64,000 nucleotides of DNA, taken from contig NZ_WHTD01000004.1 of assembly GCF_009379765.1 (NCBI RefSeq), forward strand, positions 41,097 to 105,096, read 5' to 3'. Below the pieces are notes generated by a model. It was given only the letters and a program-made list of their open reading frames with translations. It searched no databases and had not been told where the DNA came from. Shown piece by piece: positions 32,223 to 41,541 of the stretch. The number at the start of each line of letters is the position of its first letter. The first letter of the stretch is position 1. The stretch comes from Actinophytocola sp. (GTDB lineage Bacteria; Actinomycetota; Actinomycetes; Mycobacteriales; Pseudonocardiaceae). Both the position numbers and the translations under genes were made by a program.

Positions 32223-33179
32223 TTAGAACTCACTGTTGGGGTCGTAGTACTCGTTGACGTTCTCGCCGGTGATTTGCGGGGACGGAATTACCGTGTCCTT
32301 TTCCGGGGTGGAACCGTCGTCGAGAATGGTGACGAGCCGCTCGTAACCCGCGTTGCCCATCTCGACGGCGTTGTTGAGGCCGGTCACCGCGTAGTTGCCA
32401 CCCTCCGCGATCGCGGCCAGTGCCTCCTTCTGGCCGTCGACCCCGGCCAGGAAGATCGCGGCGGTCCTGCCGGCGTCCGCGACGGCCTTCTGCGCGCCGA
32501 GGCACATCGAGTCGTTCTCGCAGAACACCGCGTCGATGTCGGCGTGCCGGGCCAGCAGGTTCTCCATCACTCGCAGCCCGCCGTCGCTGCTCCACTCGCC
32601 GAAGTCGGGCGCCTCGACCTGCTCGATGCCGGACTCCTTGTCCAGCACCGACTTCAGCCCCTCGGTGCGGGCGATGCCGATCGAGTTGTCCGCCGGGCCG
32701 CCCTTGATGATCGCGACCTTGCCCGTGCCGCCGAGCTTCTCCGCGATGAACTCGCCGTTCTGCTCGCCCAGCGCCGTGTTGTCCGGCCCGACCCAGCTCG
32801 TGTACTCGCCGGTCTGGAACTTCCGGTCCACGAGCACAACCGGGATGCCCTTCTGCTTGATGGCGTTGAGCGCGGCCGGGGCCGCCTCGAGCGGGCCGCC
32901 GGAGATGATGACGCCGTCGACGTCCTGGGCGAGGAGCTCCGACACGTTCGAGGTCAGCGTGGCCGCGTCGCCCTTCGCGTCGGTGACCCGCACGTCCACG
33001 CCGGCCTTGTCGCCGGCGCGCTCGACGGTCTTGGAGATCCCGATGAAGTAGGGCGCGCCGAGGGTGAAGTTGACCATGCCGATGGTGCGCTGGTCCGACC
33101 CGGCATCGTCGCCGGACCCGCACGCCACGGCCGCCAACATCGTTGTCGCGACGCCGATCATGGCTGTGAGTCGCCGCAT
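32223..33179 (-). CDS. Sugar ABC transporter substrate-binding lipoprotein (RbsB-like)
   Basis: Lipobox MLAAVACGSG; FTLGAPYFIGISKTVERAGDKAGVDVRVTDAKGDAATLTSNVSELLAQDVDGVII. Confidence 0.93.
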   Translation of the reverse strand: MRRLTAMIGVATTMLAAVACGSGDDAGSDQRTIGMVNFTLGAPYFIGISKTVERAGDKAGVDVRVTDAKGDAATLTSNVSELLAQDVDGVIISGGPLEAAPAALNAIKQKGIPVVLVDRKFQTGEYTSWVGPDNTALGEQNGEFIAEKLGGTGKVAIIKGGPADNSIGIARTEGLKSVLDKESGIEQVEAPDFGEWSSDGGLRVMENLLARHADIDAVFCENDSMCLGAQKAVADAGRTAAIFLAGVDGQKEALAAIAEGGNYAVTGLNNAVEMGNAGYERLVTILDDGSTPEKDTVIPSPQITGENVNEYYDPNSEF

Positions 33180-33212
33180 GGCAGCTCTCCTTGGTTGGTA
33201 TGAGTGCAAAAC

Positions 33213-34198
33213 TCAGGCGTCCTCGCGCCGGCGGGCCAGCACGACGGCGACGATGATCAGTCCCTTGAGGACCTGCTGCCAGTAGCTCTGCACCTCGTAG
33301 AGCGTCAGCAGGTTGTCGATCAGCGCGAGCAGGACGACACCGCCGAGGGTGCCGGGCACGCTGCCGCGGCCGCCCGACAGGCGGGCGCCGCCGATGACGC
33401 ACGCGGCGATCGCGTTGAGCTCGAACGCGACGCCGACGCTGGGCTGGGCGATGCCGACCCGGGAGGCCAGGATCACCCCGGCGAGCCCGGCGAGCAGCCC
33501 GCTGATCGCGTAGGTCAGCAGGACGTGCCGGGGCACGCTGATGCCGGCCAGCCGCACGGCCTCGGAGTTGCCGCCGATGGCCACGACGGACCGGCCGGTC
33601 GTGGTGCGGGTGAGGACAGCCACGCCAGCGCGAACGCGACCAGCATGATGACCGTCGCGATCGGGATGGGCCCGATCGAGTCGGTGCCGAGGGAGAGGAA
33701 GCTGATCTCGGTCGGCGTGATCGGGGTCTCCGAGTACACGTAGGCCAGACCGCGGATCGTGGTCAGCGCGGCGAGCGTCACCACGAACGGCGCCAGCCGG
33801 AAGTGCGCCACCAGCACGCCGTTGATCGCCCCGCAGGCGACGCCGGCCGCGACGCCGACGGCCATCGCGAGCGGCACCGGCAGGTCGGCGGCGAGTCCGG
33901 CGGCGATGATGCCGGTGAGCGCCACCACCGAGCCGACGGACAGGTCGATGCCGCCGGTGAGGATGACCATCAGCATGCCGAGCGCGAGCAGGCCGGTGGT
34001 GACCGACTGCCGCAGCAGGTTGGTGAGGTTGTCGTCGGTGAGGAACGAGTCGGTCGTGGTCGCGGCCACCCCCAGCAGCGCCACGAACGCGACGGCGAAC
34101 GTACCGTTGATGAGCAGCGCCCGGTTGCGCGCCTTGCGCCCACCGTCCCCCGGGTCCCGCGGTCCGGCCACAGTGGACAACTCGCTGACGGTGCTCAT
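33213..34198 (-). pseudogene. RbsC-like sugar ABC permease with single-base frameshift
   Basis: MSTVSELSTV...GGIDLSVGSVVALTG...VAFALAW continues in another frame as AVLTRTTTGRSVVAIGGNSEAVRLAG; one base missing near 33620. Confidence 0.85.
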
Positions 34199-35676
34199 GT
34201 CGCCACCCCGATCGAGTACGCCAGTACTTCCTCCTCGTCGGTGCGGTCGGCCGGCAGGTCCGCGACCACCCGGCCCTCGTGCATCACCAGCACCCGGTCG
34301 CTCATCCCGAGCACCTCGGTGAGGTCGGAGGAGATCATCAGCACCCCGAGTCCTGCCCGGGTCAGCTCGTCGACCATCCGGTACAGGTCGACCCGCGCGG
34401 CCACGTCCACGCCGCGGGTCGGCTCGTCGAGGATCAGCACCTTGGGCTCGGCCAGCAGCCATTTCGACAGCACGACCTTTTGCTGGTTGCCGCCGGAGAG
34501 GTGCTTCGCCGGCCGCCCGATGCCGCGCGGCCGCACGTCGAGCCGGTCGGTCATGTCCTCGACGGACCGGCCCTGGCGGACCCGGTCGATGAGCCCGTGG
34601 CTGCGGAACGCGCGCATCGTCGCGAGGGAGGCGTTGTCCCGCACGGAAAGGTCGAGCACGAGACCACTGCGCTTGCGGTCCTCGGTGACGAGCGCGACCC
34701 CGGCCGCGATCGCCTCCTTGGGCGTGCGCAGCCGGGCTGGTCGGCCGGCGAGCAGGATCTCCCCGGCGGTGCGCGGAAACGCGCCGAACAGCACCTCGGC
34801 CAGCTCACTGCGGCCGCTGCCGACGAGGCCGAACATGCCGACGACCTCGCCGGCCCGCACGGTGATCGACACGTCGTCGAACGCGCCGTCGCGGGCCAGC
34901 CCTTCGGTGCGCAGGAGCTCCGCGCCGGCCTCGGTACGCCGGTCGGGGTAGATCTGGTCGAGCCGCCGGCCGGCCATGAGCCGGACCAGTTCGGCCTCGC
35001 TCGTCTCGGCGGGTGTGGTGGTGGCGGTGACCGTGCCGTCCCGGATGACCGTCACCCGGTCGGCGATCGCCATGACCTCCTCGAGCCGGTGCGACACGTA
35101 CAGCACGAGCACGCCGTCCGCACGCAGCGAGCGGATCAGCGCGAACAGCTGGTCGAGGTCGTCGCCGGCCAGGACCGCCGACGGCTCGTCGAGGATGAGC
35201 ACGCGTGGCTCGTCGGCCATCGCCTTCGCGATCTCGACCATCTGCTGGCGGGCGACGGAGAGCCGGCGGGCGTGGGTGCGGACGTCGATGCCGCGGAAGC
35301 CGGTCCGCTCGAGCAGTGCGCGGGTTCGGGCGTGGGCGGCGGGCCAGTCGACGAGGCCCCGGCGTCTGGGCAGGTCGCCGAGGAGGACGTTCTCGGTGAC
35401 GGAGAGGTCGGGCACGAGCGTGAGCTCCTGGTGCACGGTCCGAATGCCCAGCTTCCGCGCGGCGTGCGGGTTCCCGAGCTGCTCCGGCCGGCCGGCGACG
35501 TCGATCTCACCCGCGTCGCGCTGGACGGCGCCGCAGAGGATCTTGATCAGCGTGGACTTGCCGGCCCCGTTCGCACCGACGATCGCGCGGACCTCGCCGG
35601 CGTCGGCGTCGAGGTCGATGCCATGCAGCACCTCGACGCCGGAGTAGGACTTGCGCACGCCCCGCAGCGACAGCAT
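34195..35676 (-). CDS. Sugar ABC transporter ATPase, duplicated ABC domains (RbsA-like)
   Basis: VGANGAGKSTLIKILCGAV; second domain LSGGNQQKVVLSKWLLAEPKVLILDEPTRGVDV. Confidence 0.95.
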   Translation of the reverse strand: MLSLRGVRKSYSGVEVLHGIDLDADAGEVRAIVGANGAGKSTLIKILCGAVQRDAGEIDVAGRPEQLGNPHAARKLGIRTVHQELTLVPDLSVTENVLLGDLPRRRGLVDWPAAHARTRALLERTGFRGIDVRTHARRLSVARQQMVEIAKAMADEPRVLILDEPSAVLAGDDLDQLFALIRSLRADGVLVLYVSHRLEEVMAIADRVTVIRDGTVTATTTPAETSEAELVRLMAGRRLDQIYPDRRTEAGAELLRTEGLARDGAFDDVSITVRAGEVVGMFGLVGSGRSELAEVLFGAFPRTAGEILLAGRPARLRTPKEAIAAGVALVTEDRKRSGLVLDLSVRDNASLATMRAFRSHGLIDRVRQGRSVEDMTDRLDVRPRGIGRPAKHLSGGNQQKVVLSKWLLAEPKVLILDEPTRGVDVAARVDLYRMVDELTRAGLGVLMISSDLTEVLGMSDRVLVMHEGRVVADLPADRTDEEEVLAYSIGVAT

Positions 35677-37097
35677 CAGGCGAGCGCTTCCATCACGATG
35701 ATCGTCTTCTCGTCGGTCATCTCGAGGAGCGTGTCGTGCAGGCTCTCCCGGCTGCCGCCGGTGTTCTTGCCGCCGCCGAACGGAAGGTGCTCCGAGCGCA
35801 ACGCGGTCGACCCGTTGATGATCACGCCACCGGCCTCCAGCCGTCGCGCGATGGAGAAGGCGCGGGTGATGTCCTTGGTGAAGATCGCGGCCTGGAGCCC
35901 GAAGTCCGAGTCGTTCGCGTGCCGCAGGGCCTCCTCGGCGTCCTTGACCCGGACCAGGGGTGCGACGGGGCCGAAGATCTCCTTGGCGATCTCGGGCTCC
36001 TCGGGGCGCACGCCGGTGAGGACGGTCGGGTGGACGAAGTTGCCCTCGCGCGTGCCGCCGACCGCGAGCGTCGCACCGTCGGCGACGGCCCGCCGAACGG
36101 CCGCCTCGACGTCGCGCGCGGCCTGCTCGGTGATGAGCGGGCCGACGTCGGTGGCGTCGTCGAGCGGGTCGCCGACGGTGAGCTCCTTCGTGCGCGCGAC
36201 GAGGTTCGCGGCGAGCTCGTCGTAGACGGCGTCCTCGACGTAGATCCGTTTCACCGCACAGCAGATCTGCCCGTTCCCGCGGGCGAGCCGCCCGAGCACG
36301 ATGGCCTCGGCGGCCCGGTCGACGTCGGCGTCCGCGCAGACGATCATCGGGTCGTTGCCGCCGAGCTCGAGCTGGACCTTCTTGAGCGTCCTGGCGGCGA
36401 TCGCGGCGACCTCGCGCCCGGCGGCGGTGCTGCCGGTGAGGCTGACCATCCGCACCCCCGGGCTGCTGACCAGGGCTTGTGCTACCTCCGGTCCTCCGGT
36501 GACCAGCTGGTGCGCGCCGGCCGGTGGCCCGGCCCGCTCGACGATCTCGGCGACCTCGAGGAGGGTGAGCGGGCACTTCTCCGGCGGCTTGACGATGACC
36601 GCGTTGCCGGCCGCGAGCGCGGCGGCGGCCTTGTAGGCGTAGAGCTCGACGGGGTAGTTGAACGGGACGATCGCCGCGACGACCCCGAGCGGCTCGCGGA
36701 TGGTGATGGCGAGGTGCCGCTCCAGGCCGGGGGAGACGTCGAGCGGGATCTGGCGTCCGAACAGTCGTTTGGCCTCCTCGGCGAACCCGCGGAAGATGCC
36801 GATCGCGGCGGTCAGCTCACCGCGCGTCTGCTCGATGGGCTTGCCGTTCTCGGTCGTGAGCAGCCGGGCGAGCTCGTCGAACCGCAGCCGCATCCCGTCG
36901 GCGACGGCGTTGAGCAGCGCGGCCCGCGCGTGGGCGGGGAGCTCCGCCATCGCCCGCCGCCCGTGCTGAGCGGCGTCGACGACCGCCGCGACCTCGGCCT
37001 CCCGAGCCACCGGCACGACACCGATGACCTCCCCGGTGGCCGGGTTGAGAACCTCGATCCCTGACGGCTCCACGGACCCGACCACGACCACCTCCAC
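35676..37097 (-). CDS. Aldehyde dehydrogenase family protein
   Basis: LELGGNDPMIVCADADVD; GNGQICCAVKRIYV. Confidence 0.94.
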   Translation of the reverse strand: MEVVVVGSVEPSGIEVLNPATGEVIGVVPVAREAEVAAVVDAAQHGRRAMAELPAHARAALLNAVADGMRLRFDELARLLTTENGKPIEQTRGELTAAIGIFRGFAEEAKRLFGRQIPLDVSPGLERHLAITIREPLGVVAAIVPFNYPVELYAYKAAAALAAGNAVIVKPPEKCPLTLLEVAEIVERAGPPAGAHQLVTGGPEVAQALVSSPGVRMVSLTGSTAAGREVAAIAARTLKKVQLELGGNDPMIVCADADVDRAAEAIVLGRLARGNGQICCAVKRIYVEDAVYDELAANLVARTKELTVGDPLDDATDVGPLITEQAARDVEAAVRRAVADGATLAVGGTREGNFVHPTVLTGVRPEEPEIAKEIFGPVAPLVRVKDAEEALRHANDSDFGLQAAIFTKDITRAFSIARRLEAGGVIINGSTALRSEHLPFGGGKNTGGSRESLHDTLLEMTDEKTIIVMEALA

Positions 37098-37119
37098 CTA
37101 GACGGAGCCCTCATCATGT

Positions 37120-37139
37120 CATCCTGTACGTACAGGATG
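37120..37139. promoter_or_regulatory. Perfect 20-bp palindrome, candidate GntR/HutC operator
   Basis: CATCCTGTACGTACAGGATG about 22 bp upstream of the aldehyde dehydrogenase start. Confidence 0.75.
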
Positions 37140-37437
37140 TCAAGCGTGGCAGAGCTGGTCATCGAGTCGCATGGGCGAGGTGTGGGCATGTCGGTCGGCG
37201 CGGGGCGCGAAGGCGAGCGAAGTTCAGCGCGTGCGCTACCTCGTCAGCTGGTCTTTTCGTGGGACGACGCCACGTCGATACTCGTTCAGTACTGTCCGAG
37301 TTTCCGCACTCTTCCACGGCTTCCATGCGGCCCTGTTTCGCGTGGTGGGGTGTTTTCTGCGGAATTCAGCGATGAGGCCCGGGACCATGCAGCATGGCGT
37401 TCGAGTTTCAGTCGAAGATCGCTCAACCAAGGCTGTC

Positions 37438-37485
37438 CGGGGTCGCCGGCATCAGGAGGTGTGATGTTCGATGCCGGCGACCCCG
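37438..37485 (-). terminator. Hairpin with perfect 16-bp stem
   Basis: CGGGGTCGCCGGCATC ... GATGCCGGCGACCCCG downstream of the diiron-protein gene. Confidence 0.8.
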
Positions 37486-37495
37486 ACCGTGGGGC

Positions 37496-38176
37496 TCAGG
37501 ATACGGCGTCGAACACGCCCAGGGCCTCGTCGAGCAGGACGGCCATGCCGCGTTCGCCCAGGGCGATACCGAAGAGCACGTCGTCGAGAGCGCGCTCGTC
37601 CAGAGCGCCGACCGCGCGGTACAGCTCGCGCACGTGATGCTCGTCGACCTCGACGTGGAGCTGGAAGAACTTGTTGTCGAGCTCTGGGTAATACTTGTGG
37701 ATCGCGACGTCGACCGCGCCGTAGGTGATCGGCGTCATGCCCTCGTTGACCAGCATGTAGCCGATCGCGATCTCGGGCACGGGCTGGGTGGAGACGTTGC
37801 CGGCGAGATCCAGCGCGAGCCGGATGCCGGCGCGCTCGCGGTAGCCGCGGAAGTCGCCTTCGGTCAGGCCCACCGCGTGCAGCAGGTGGATGTAGTGCTG
37901 GAAGTGCGCCTCGTTCGGATCGCCGTTGCCGTACTCGTCATCGAGGTTCTCCTTGAGGACGTCGACCACGAGCTGAGGATCGGTGACCCGTTCGAGCATG
38001 CGAACGAGGATGGTGGGAAACGTCTCGCTCTCCCGGCCTGCGCACAGTATCCAGCGGAGCACCTGGTCCTTGCTCAGCGCCCGCTCGTGGGCCAACCGGA
38101 TGAAACGGTGGTCGCTGATCCGGGCGAGTGACTCCTCAGTCGCCGCCTCGACCTTCTTGACAGCGGTCGTGTCCAT
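37496..38176 (-). CDS. Heme-oxygenase-like diiron oxidase (TenA/PqqC-like fold) protein
   Basis: ENLDDEYGNGDPNEAHFQHY; LVNEGMTPITYGAVDVAIHKYY; FFQLHVEVDEHHVREL fit HDO metal-ligand spacing. Confidence 0.78.
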   Translation of the reverse strand: MDTTAVKKVEAATEESLARISDHRFIRLAHERALSKDQVLRWILCAGRESETFPTILVRMLERVTDPQLVVDVLKENLDDEYGNGDPNEAHFQHYIHLLHAVGLTEGDFRGYRERAGIRLALDLAGNVSTQPVPEIAIGYMLVNEGMTPITYGAVDVAIHKYYPELDNKFFQLHVEVDEHHVRELYRAVGALDERALDDVLFGIALGERGMAVLLDEALGVFDAVS

Positions 38177-38250
38177 ACGTGTCTCCAGGGTAGGAAGGGG
38201 AAATGGCAGGTCCGGCGGCCGTGACGGCCGCCGGGAGAATCGGGTCGTGC

Positions 38251-39366
38251 CTATCGGGCGTCCGCAACCCAGCCGCGCTCGTCGGACTCGAACACCGTGA
38301 GGTTGTATTTCTGGGCCTTGAACCGGGTCAGCTCGCGTCCGATGATCCGGTTCAGCTGGTTGAGGCGTCGCATGCCGTTGGCGCACGTCATGGCGACTTC
38401 GAGGATCACGGCGTCGTCGCTGAAGGTGATCGCCTCGATGACCTGGCGGCAGGCCTGCGGCATGTCCTCGCCGCTGATCAGCCGTTCGATCTGCTGCTGC
38501 GCGATGGTGCGCCGGAGCTCGGGCACGGTCCTGAGCTCCACGAAGAGAAAGGCGCGCTGCACACGCATCAGGTCGTAGTCCTCGGGCTTGTCCAGGATGA
38601 GGAAGCTCGGGGGCTTTTTCGAACCCGGCCGGCGGATCCGGCTGGCGTCGGTGATGAGGTACCGGTGGCCGGTGAACTCGCTGACGTCGGCCGTCGGGGT
38701 CTCCTCGGGGCCGATCATGTCGTTGGCGACCAGTTCGTCGTGCACGTGGATGTAGAACGCGTCGAAGTCGAAGCCCGCCGGCGCGGCCAGCTTCACCATG
38801 ACGTCCCAGCGACCGAGCACGTCGTACATCGCGACCGCCCGGACCTCGGGCGTCTGGTCGACGATCGCGCCGACGATCTGCCGGGCCTCCTCGGTGTCGA
38901 CCACCGAGAGCAGGGCGATGGCCATTACCTCGTCGGAGCCGAGCGCCAGCTGGCGGTGCTGGCGGCGGTGGACGAGAAACTCGGCCGCGCACTGCGTTCC
39001 CTCCAGCAGCGGCGCCTCGCTTGCCGGGGCCGGGTCTGGCACCTGGTCACGGTCGCTGGCGAGCACGTACCGGTCGCGCATGTCCTGGAAGGTCTCGTCG
39101 CCGACGTCCTGGGCGTAGAGGAGGTCGAGCAACCAGGCCGCCTGCCGGCTCATCACCAGCTTGCCGTCCAGCCAGCGGTTGACCATGGCCGGGTCGTAGC
39201 GGACCGCCCGGTCGCTGTCGCCGCGCGTGAGCTGATGCGTCCTCGCGGCGTCGGTGAGCTGTTTGGCCAGCGCCGACTGGGTCACGTTGTGATCGACGAG
39301 CAGCGTGCGGAGGGCAGCCCGCATGGCCTCTCGCGCCGACATTTGGACCTGACCGGTCAGAGTCAC
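38251..39366 (-). CDS. HTH regulator with Lrp/AsnC RAM-like C-terminal domains
   Basis: N-terminal LRTLLVDHNVTQSALAKQLTDAARTHQ...RYDPAMVNRWLDGKLVMSRQAAWLL; later ARQIVGAIVDQTPEVRAVAMYDVLGRWDVMVKLAAPAGFDFDAFYIHVHDEL resembles RAM. Confidence 0.65.
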   Translation of the reverse strand: MTLTGQVQMSAREAMRAALRTLLVDHNVTQSALAKQLTDAARTHQLTRGDSDRAVRYDPAMVNRWLDGKLVMSRQAAWLLDLLYAQDVGDETFQDMRDRYVLASDRDQVPDPAPASEAPLLEGTQCAAEFLVHRRQHRQLALGSDEVMAIALLSVVDTEEARQIVGAIVDQTPEVRAVAMYDVLGRWDVMVKLAAPAGFDFDAFYIHVHDELVANDMIGPEETPTADVSEFTGHRYLITDASRIRRPGSKKPPSFLILDKPEDYDLMRVQRAFLFVELRTVPELRRTIAQQQIERLISGEDMPQACRQVIEAITFSDDAVILEVAMTCANGMRRLNQLNRIIGRELTRFKAQKYNLTVFESDERGWVADAR

Positions 39367-39625
39367 GCGGCAACGATAGACCATGCGCACACAAACGGCG
39401 GTCGCGTATCGCTAGACGGACGGTCCTGACTTTGTACGTCCGCACAACTGCCCGGTCGATCGCGCCTGCGCAGGCGTCCTGAAGACCCCTGGAACGGGCA
39501 ACGAGGGGCCGGGGGTGAGCCGTCGTACATAAGAATCGAACGCCGCACGCGGAATCAGCAACGGTTCTACAACTTCCACAGGTCAACTGGCAAAAAGGTT
39601 GTCGCCAGACAGTAGGTCTGCCTAT

Positions 39626-39668
39626 CATCTTTGTATGGTCATACAAAGATGTTGTTTGATCATACACA
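39626..39668. promoter_or_regulatory. Inverted repeat plus half-site repeat, candidate operator
   Basis: CATCTTTGTATG-gt-CATACAAAGATG (39626-39651); TGGTCATACAAA repeated 21 bp later as TGATCATACACA. Confidence 0.65.
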
Positions 39669-39723
39669 GCAGCTGCGGTTCGTCACGGAGTTCTTCCTAC
39701 CCACCACTTAGGAGGGAACCCCA

Positions 39724-39894
39724 ATGTCCGCCATCGCTACATCGACACTGCTCCTGGTGATCATCGTCGTGCTCATGATGATGGCCTGGTGGCGCACGGT
39801 GCTCAAGATCCTGGCGGTCACCGTCATCGTCCTGACCTCCATCGGCACGGTCGAGGTGGTGGCCGCCGTCATCGGCGGTTTCACCCCTGGCTGA
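39724..39894 (+). CDS. Small hydrophobic membrane protein, 56 aa
   Basis: ATG with strong AGGAGG SD at 39709-39715; MSAIATSTLLLVIIVVLMMMAWWRTVLKILAVTVIVLTSIGTVEVVAAVIGGFTPG; below the ORF-track size cutoff. Confidence 0.75.
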   Translation: MSAIATSTLLLVIIVVLMMMAWWRTVLKILAVTVIVLTSIGTVEVVAAVIGGFTPG

Positions 39895-39981
39895 GCGGCG
39901 ACGGTCTCCCGCCGGCGCGACTCTCTGCCGCAAGTAGCATGCGGCTCAGCTGATCGGTGCGGTTGAGCAGGGGAGACGTTC

Positions 39982-40926
39982 GTGCGGGAGATCGCCGTCT
40001 TCAGTGGTAGTGCGCATCCGGAGCTCGCCGACGAGATCTGCGCGCATCTGGAGGTGCCACTGCGGCCGGTCCGCGTGCGGCGGTTCGCCAACGACTGCCT
40101 CGAGGTGCAGCTGCAGGCGAACTGCCGGGAGCGGGACGTCTTCCTCATCCAGCCGCTGGTCGCCCCGGTCCAGGAGAACCTCGTCGAGCTGCTGCTCATG
40201 CTGGACGCCGCGCGGGGGGCGTCCGCGGCACGCACCACGGTCGTGATGCCGCACTACGCCTACGCCCGCTCGGACAAGAAGGACGCGCCGCGCATCTCCA
40301 TCGGCGGCCGGCTGGTGGCCGACCTCCTCGTCGCCGCCGGCGCGAGCCGGGTGCTCGCGATGACGCTGCACTCCCCGCAGGTGCACGGGTTCTTCAGCGT
40401 CCCGGTGGACCACCTGCACGCGCTGCGCGAGTTCGCCGCCTACTTCCGCCGCTACGACCTCGGGAACACGATCGTCGTCTCGCCGGACCTGGGCAACGCC
40501 AAGGAGGCCTCGCACTTCGCGAGCCTGCTGGAGGTTCCGGTGGCGGCCGGTGCGAAGCAGCGGTTCGCCGACGACAAGGTCGAGATCAGCTCGATCATCG
40601 GCGACGTGTCCGGTCGCGACGTGATCGTGCTGGACGACGAGATCGCCAAGGGCAGCACGGTGATCGAGCTGCTCGACCGGCTGCGCGAGCGCGGGGTCCG
40701 GTCCATCCGGGTGGCCTGCACGCACGGGCTGTTCGCCGACGGCGCGCTCAAGCGGATCGGCGAGCAGCCGGACGTGCTGGAGATCGTGTGCACCAACACC
40801 GTGTCGATCCCGGAGAGCAAGCGCACGTCGAAGCTGACCGTGCTCTCCATCGCGCCCGCGCTCGCCGAGGCGATGCGACGGATCCACAATGGAGAGTCGG
40901 TCAGCGCGTTGTTCGACGCGTCCTGA
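39982..40926 (+). CDS. prs: Ribose-phosphate pyrophosphokinase
   Basis: VVMPHYAYARSDKKDAPRISIGGRLVADLL; DVIVLDDEIAKGSTVIE PRPP loop. Confidence 0.93.
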   Translation: MREIAVFSGSAHPELADEICAHLEVPLRPVRVRRFANDCLEVQLQANCRERDVFLIQPLVAPVQENLVELLLMLDAARGASAARTTVVMPHYAYARSDKKDAPRISIGGRLVADLLVAAGASRVLAMTLHSPQVHGFFSVPVDHLHALREFAAYFRRYDLGNTIVVSPDLGNAKEASHFASLLEVPVAAGAKQRFADDKVEISSIIGDVSGRDVIVLDDEIAKGSTVIELLDRLRERGVRSIRVACTHGLFADGALKRIGEQPDVLEIVCTNTVSIPESKRTSKLTVLSIAPALAEAMRRIHNGESVSALFDAS

Positions 40927-41409
40927 TCACCCGCGCGGGTAGGGCCGCTGGCGGTTGACCGCCGCGGTCGCGCGTTCTCCGTTGTACGCCGGGCTCTCGC
41001 CGGGTGCCGGCACGCGCGTGCCGTACCCGGCGTTGGCCTGGTCGTTCGCGATCCGGCGCGCCTCCCGTTCGTGGGCGAACTCGTCGAACTCCTCGCGGTC
41101 CCTGATCCTGGTGAGCGCGCTGATCGCGATCCAGTGGGCGATCCCGATGATGATCAGCACGATGCCCAACCGCCATACCACCGCCTCGACCGCGTTGTCC
41201 ACCGGCACGTCGATCACGGAGATGAGCGCGAGCACGCCCAGCACCGCGAGGTGGAACAGCACCGACACCAGTCTGGTCAGCGACTCCGCGGAGGCGCTGG
41301 GCGCGGACTGTTGCAGGAACCTGCGGCCGTTGCGGTAGATGATCTGACCGTCGACCAGGACCAGCAGGGTACCGATCAGCAAGAACGCCAGATAGCTGTT
41401 GGTATCCAC
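40927..41409 (-). CDS. Membrane protein, unknown function
   Basis: VDTNSYLAFLLIGTLLVLVDGQIIYRNGRRFL; several TM spans, polar C-terminus. Confidence 0.75.
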   Translation of the reverse strand: MDTNSYLAFLLIGTLLVLVDGQIIYRNGRRFLQQSAPSASAESLTRLVSVLFHLAVLGVLALISVIDVPVDNAVEAVVWRLGIVLIIIGIAHWIAISALTRIRDREEFDEFAHEREARRIANDQANAGYGTRVPAPGESPAYNGERATAAVNRQRPYPRG

Positions 41410-41541
41410 GGCTTGCACCTCTCGTCGGACTACGGACCGTGAGTTACCCGTGACCTTCCCGGTGAAACCCGCCGTCCGGCCGAGTTTGTGACCGATCCGG
41501 TTCGGGTAGCCCTCGGGTCCGGCAACGAAGGAGGCGAGGAC

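Noticed and set aside
37236-37430. 64-aa minus-strand ORF in the intergenic region upstream of the diiron gene terminator
   Set aside because: No SD, no recognisable domain, short; not enough support as a gene.
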